From positions 1-64,000 of the forward strand of contig NZ_JAOEIY010000002.1 in NCBI RefSeq assembly GCF_025966695.1: a DNA stretch of 64,000 bases, in the 5' to 3' direction. Every line of letters begins with the position of its first letter. Position 1 is the first letter of the stretch. This document shows, piece by piece, positions 62,684-64,000 of this stretch. This stretch comes from Stutzerimonas sp. S1 (lineage in GTDB: Bacteria; Pseudomonadota; Gammaproteobacteria; Pseudomonadales; Pseudomonadaceae). The notes beneath the pieces were generated by a model. That model ran no database searches and had not been told where the DNA came from. It worked only from the letters and a program-made list of their open reading frames with translations. The position numbers were made by a program, and so were the translations under genes.

Positions 62684-64000
62684 ATGCTGTCTGCCGTGAA
62701 GCGCTACACCCTGTTCGTCACCGGGACGCTGGCGCGTTGTTTTCCGCGCACCGCCGCCCATCTGCGCAGCGAGGACGAGCTGGTGTTTCGCCGCTGGGGA
62801 AAACCGTCAGCGTCGCAGGGGAGCGGCAAAGGAGCCAAGGGCGAGGGAAAGGGGAAAAGCAAGCAGGGCACGGGCAAGTCAGCGGCGAAACAGCCGGCGC
62901 TGCCGCGTGCCGCCAAGCCTGGCAGGACGGCGACCGCGAGCATCTACGCGGCGACTTCGTTGCCGGTCGACGAGGCGCAGATTCAGGCCATGCGCGCCCG
63001 TGTCGAGCAGGCGGTGGCTGCCGGGATCATCAGCGCGCCGTCGGACGAGCAGTGGGCGATGATCCTCAGCCGCAGCCCGGTGACGCGAATCTTCGCCGGC
63101 GCCGGTTCCGGCAAATCCACCACCTTGTTGCTGCGGGTGGTGTTCATGCTCTGCCACATGGGCGTCGAGCCCGGACGCTTGACGGTCATCTCGTTCACTA
63201 ACGCCTCTTGCGCGCAGCTGCGCGAACAGCTGGTGCGCGTGCTCGGCTTCTGGCAGGTGCCGTTCGATGCGCAGCAGGCGCGCCAGTGCGTGCGCACCTT
63301 CCATTCGGCCATGGCGCAGCTGGCGCGTGAGGTGCTGGCCCGGCCGGTGTGGTTCGAGCAGCTGGACGACAAGGCCGCCGCGGCGGACGAGCCGGATAAC
63401 CCGCTAGCCGCCGCACGCCTGCGCCCGGCGCAAGTTCGCCTGCTCAAGCAGGCCTATCAGCAGTGTTACGCCGAACAAGCGACATTCCGCGAGCGGGTGC
63501 ATCGGTTGCTCGATCTGCCTGCGCCGCCTGCCGAAGACGAGCAGGGCAAGCGCGCTGCGCCGAAAGCGCCCGGGGATACCTTCACCCTGGCCGGCGAGTT
63601 CACGCCGCTGCCGCTGTACGAGGCGTTCCATGCCCAGGCGGGCTTCATCGAAAGCATTGGTATTCGCATCGATCAGTTGCAGCCGGGCAAGCTGCAGTGC
63701 GCGCCGCGCGAACGGGATTTCGTCGAAGCGCTGGTGAGTTTCCATAACTACTTCCGAGCGGCGCTGCGTGAGCAGGGGCTGCTGACCTTCAACGAGGCCT
63801 TTCAACAGCTCACCGAGCGCCTGGGCTCAGGCTCGGACATGCCACAGGCCAGCCTTGACCCGTTCCAACACCTGCTGATCGACGAATTCCAGGACATTTC
63901 CCCGCAGATCGTCCAATGGCTGCAAGCCTTGCATCGCCAGCTGGCGCGACAGAAGAGCAGCCCGAGCCTGATGGCTATCGGTGACGACTGGCAGTCGATC
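62684..64000 (+). CDS. UvrD/Rep-type superfamily I helicase, 5' part (runs off window)
   Basis: 439 codons are open to the window edge. Walker A AGAGSGKSTT (138-147) and DEXX-box LLIDEFQDISPQ (about 395) identify an SF1A helicase; WAMILSRSP before Walker A is the Q-motif region. The last visible residues (AIGDDWQSI) are motif III. The first 110 residues are unusual: a short start, then a Gly/Lys/Ser low-complexity stretch (about 47-75). The start ATG lacks a clear ribosome binding site, so the exact N-terminus is uncertain. Confidence 0.88.
   Translation, partial: MLSAVKRYTLFVTGTLARCFPRTAAHLRSEDELVFRRWGKPSASQGSGKGAKGEGKGKSKQGTGKSAAKQPALPRAAKPGRTATASIYAATSLPVDEAQIQAMRARVEQAVAAGIISAPSDEQWAMILSRSPVTRIFAGAGSGKSTTLLLRVVFMLCHMGVEPGRLTVISFTNASCAQLREQLVRVLGFWQVPFDAQQARQCVRTFHSAMAQLAREVLARPVWFEQLDDKAAAADEPDNPLAAARLRPAQVRLLKQAYQQCYAEQATFRERVHRLLDLPAPPAEDEQGKRAAPKAPGDTFTLAGEFTPLPLYEAFHAQAGFIESIGIRIDQLQPGKLQCAPRERDFVEALVSFHNYFRAALREQGLLTFNEAFQQLTERLGSGSDMPQASLDPFQHLLIDEFQDISPQIVQWLQALHRQLARQKSSPSLMAIGDDWQSI

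Overview
The window looks like chromosome of a Pseudomonas of the P. stutzeri (Stutzerimonas) type. It is GC-rich and carries pseudomonad gene orders (icd-cspD-clpS-clpA; tusDCBE plus ybiB; trxB/ftsK/lolA/rarA/crcB/serS/cysG). It also encodes a cytochrome c-551 very like the classical Pseudomonas protein, and a Crc-sequestering small RNA. Nearly all of it is housekeeping or catabolic sequence. The only mobile DNA seen is a decayed IS3-family remnant behind the 5S rRNA gene at the left edge.

Layout. 1-1000: 3' end of a 5S rRNA gene, its terminator and the IS remnant. 1-8.4 kb: queD, a Na+/H+ antiporter-family permease, an AI-2E-family permease, a PhoX-type Tat-exported phosphatase with a Pho box, and aceA with an unusually long leader. 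8.4-15.4 kb (minus strand): a secretin-like periplasmic protein and a PLD-like protein, a GNAT enzyme, the ribosomal oxygenase RoxA, purB, hflD, mnmA and a Nudix hydrolase. 15.5-19.4 kb: two unrelated NADP isocitrate dehydrogenases, divergent. 19.4-24.5 kb: cspD, clpS, clpA, infA, bpt and aat, which together encode the adaptor, unfoldase and both transferases of the bacterial N-degron pathway. 24.5-33.5 kb: trxB, ftsK, lolA, rarA, crcB, serS, cysG and a tRNA-Ser(UGA). 33.6-39 kb: a BI-1 protein, the tus sulfur relay with a TrpD2-like protein, a glutathionyl-hydroquinone reductase and two small conserved genes.

39-54.5 kb is catabolic. An AraC regulator precedes an acyl-CoA operon (SDR, thiolase, acyl-CoA dehydrogenase, acyl-CoA ligase, CoA-transferase/racemase). 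A minus-strand valine operon (mmsA, enoyl-CoA hydratase, mmsB, 3-hydroxyisobutyryl-CoA hydrolase, acyl-CoA dehydrogenase) faces it, with a LysR regulator. Between the two lies what I read as a CrcY/CrcZ-type small RNA. It has a sigma-54 promoter, GTTAC/GTAAC CbrB-like sites upstream, six A-rich CA motifs and a strong terminator. At least six flanking genes carry the same kind of CA motif just before, or at, their ribosome binding sites, and one of these shares 14 identical bases with the RNA. The locus therefore seems to hold both the decoy RNA of carbon catabolite repression and a cluster of likely Crc/Hfq targets. This is the most interesting region of the window.

54.5-64 kb: an endonuclease/exonuclease/phosphatase-family protein, a large divergent class A penicillin-binding protein, a CobB sirtuin, small proteins, and a HemN homologue that has lost its iron-sulfur cysteines and GGGTP motif. 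The HemN homologue lies behind an Anr/Dnr-type box. Then come cytochrome c-551 and the start of a UvrD-type helicase that runs off the window.
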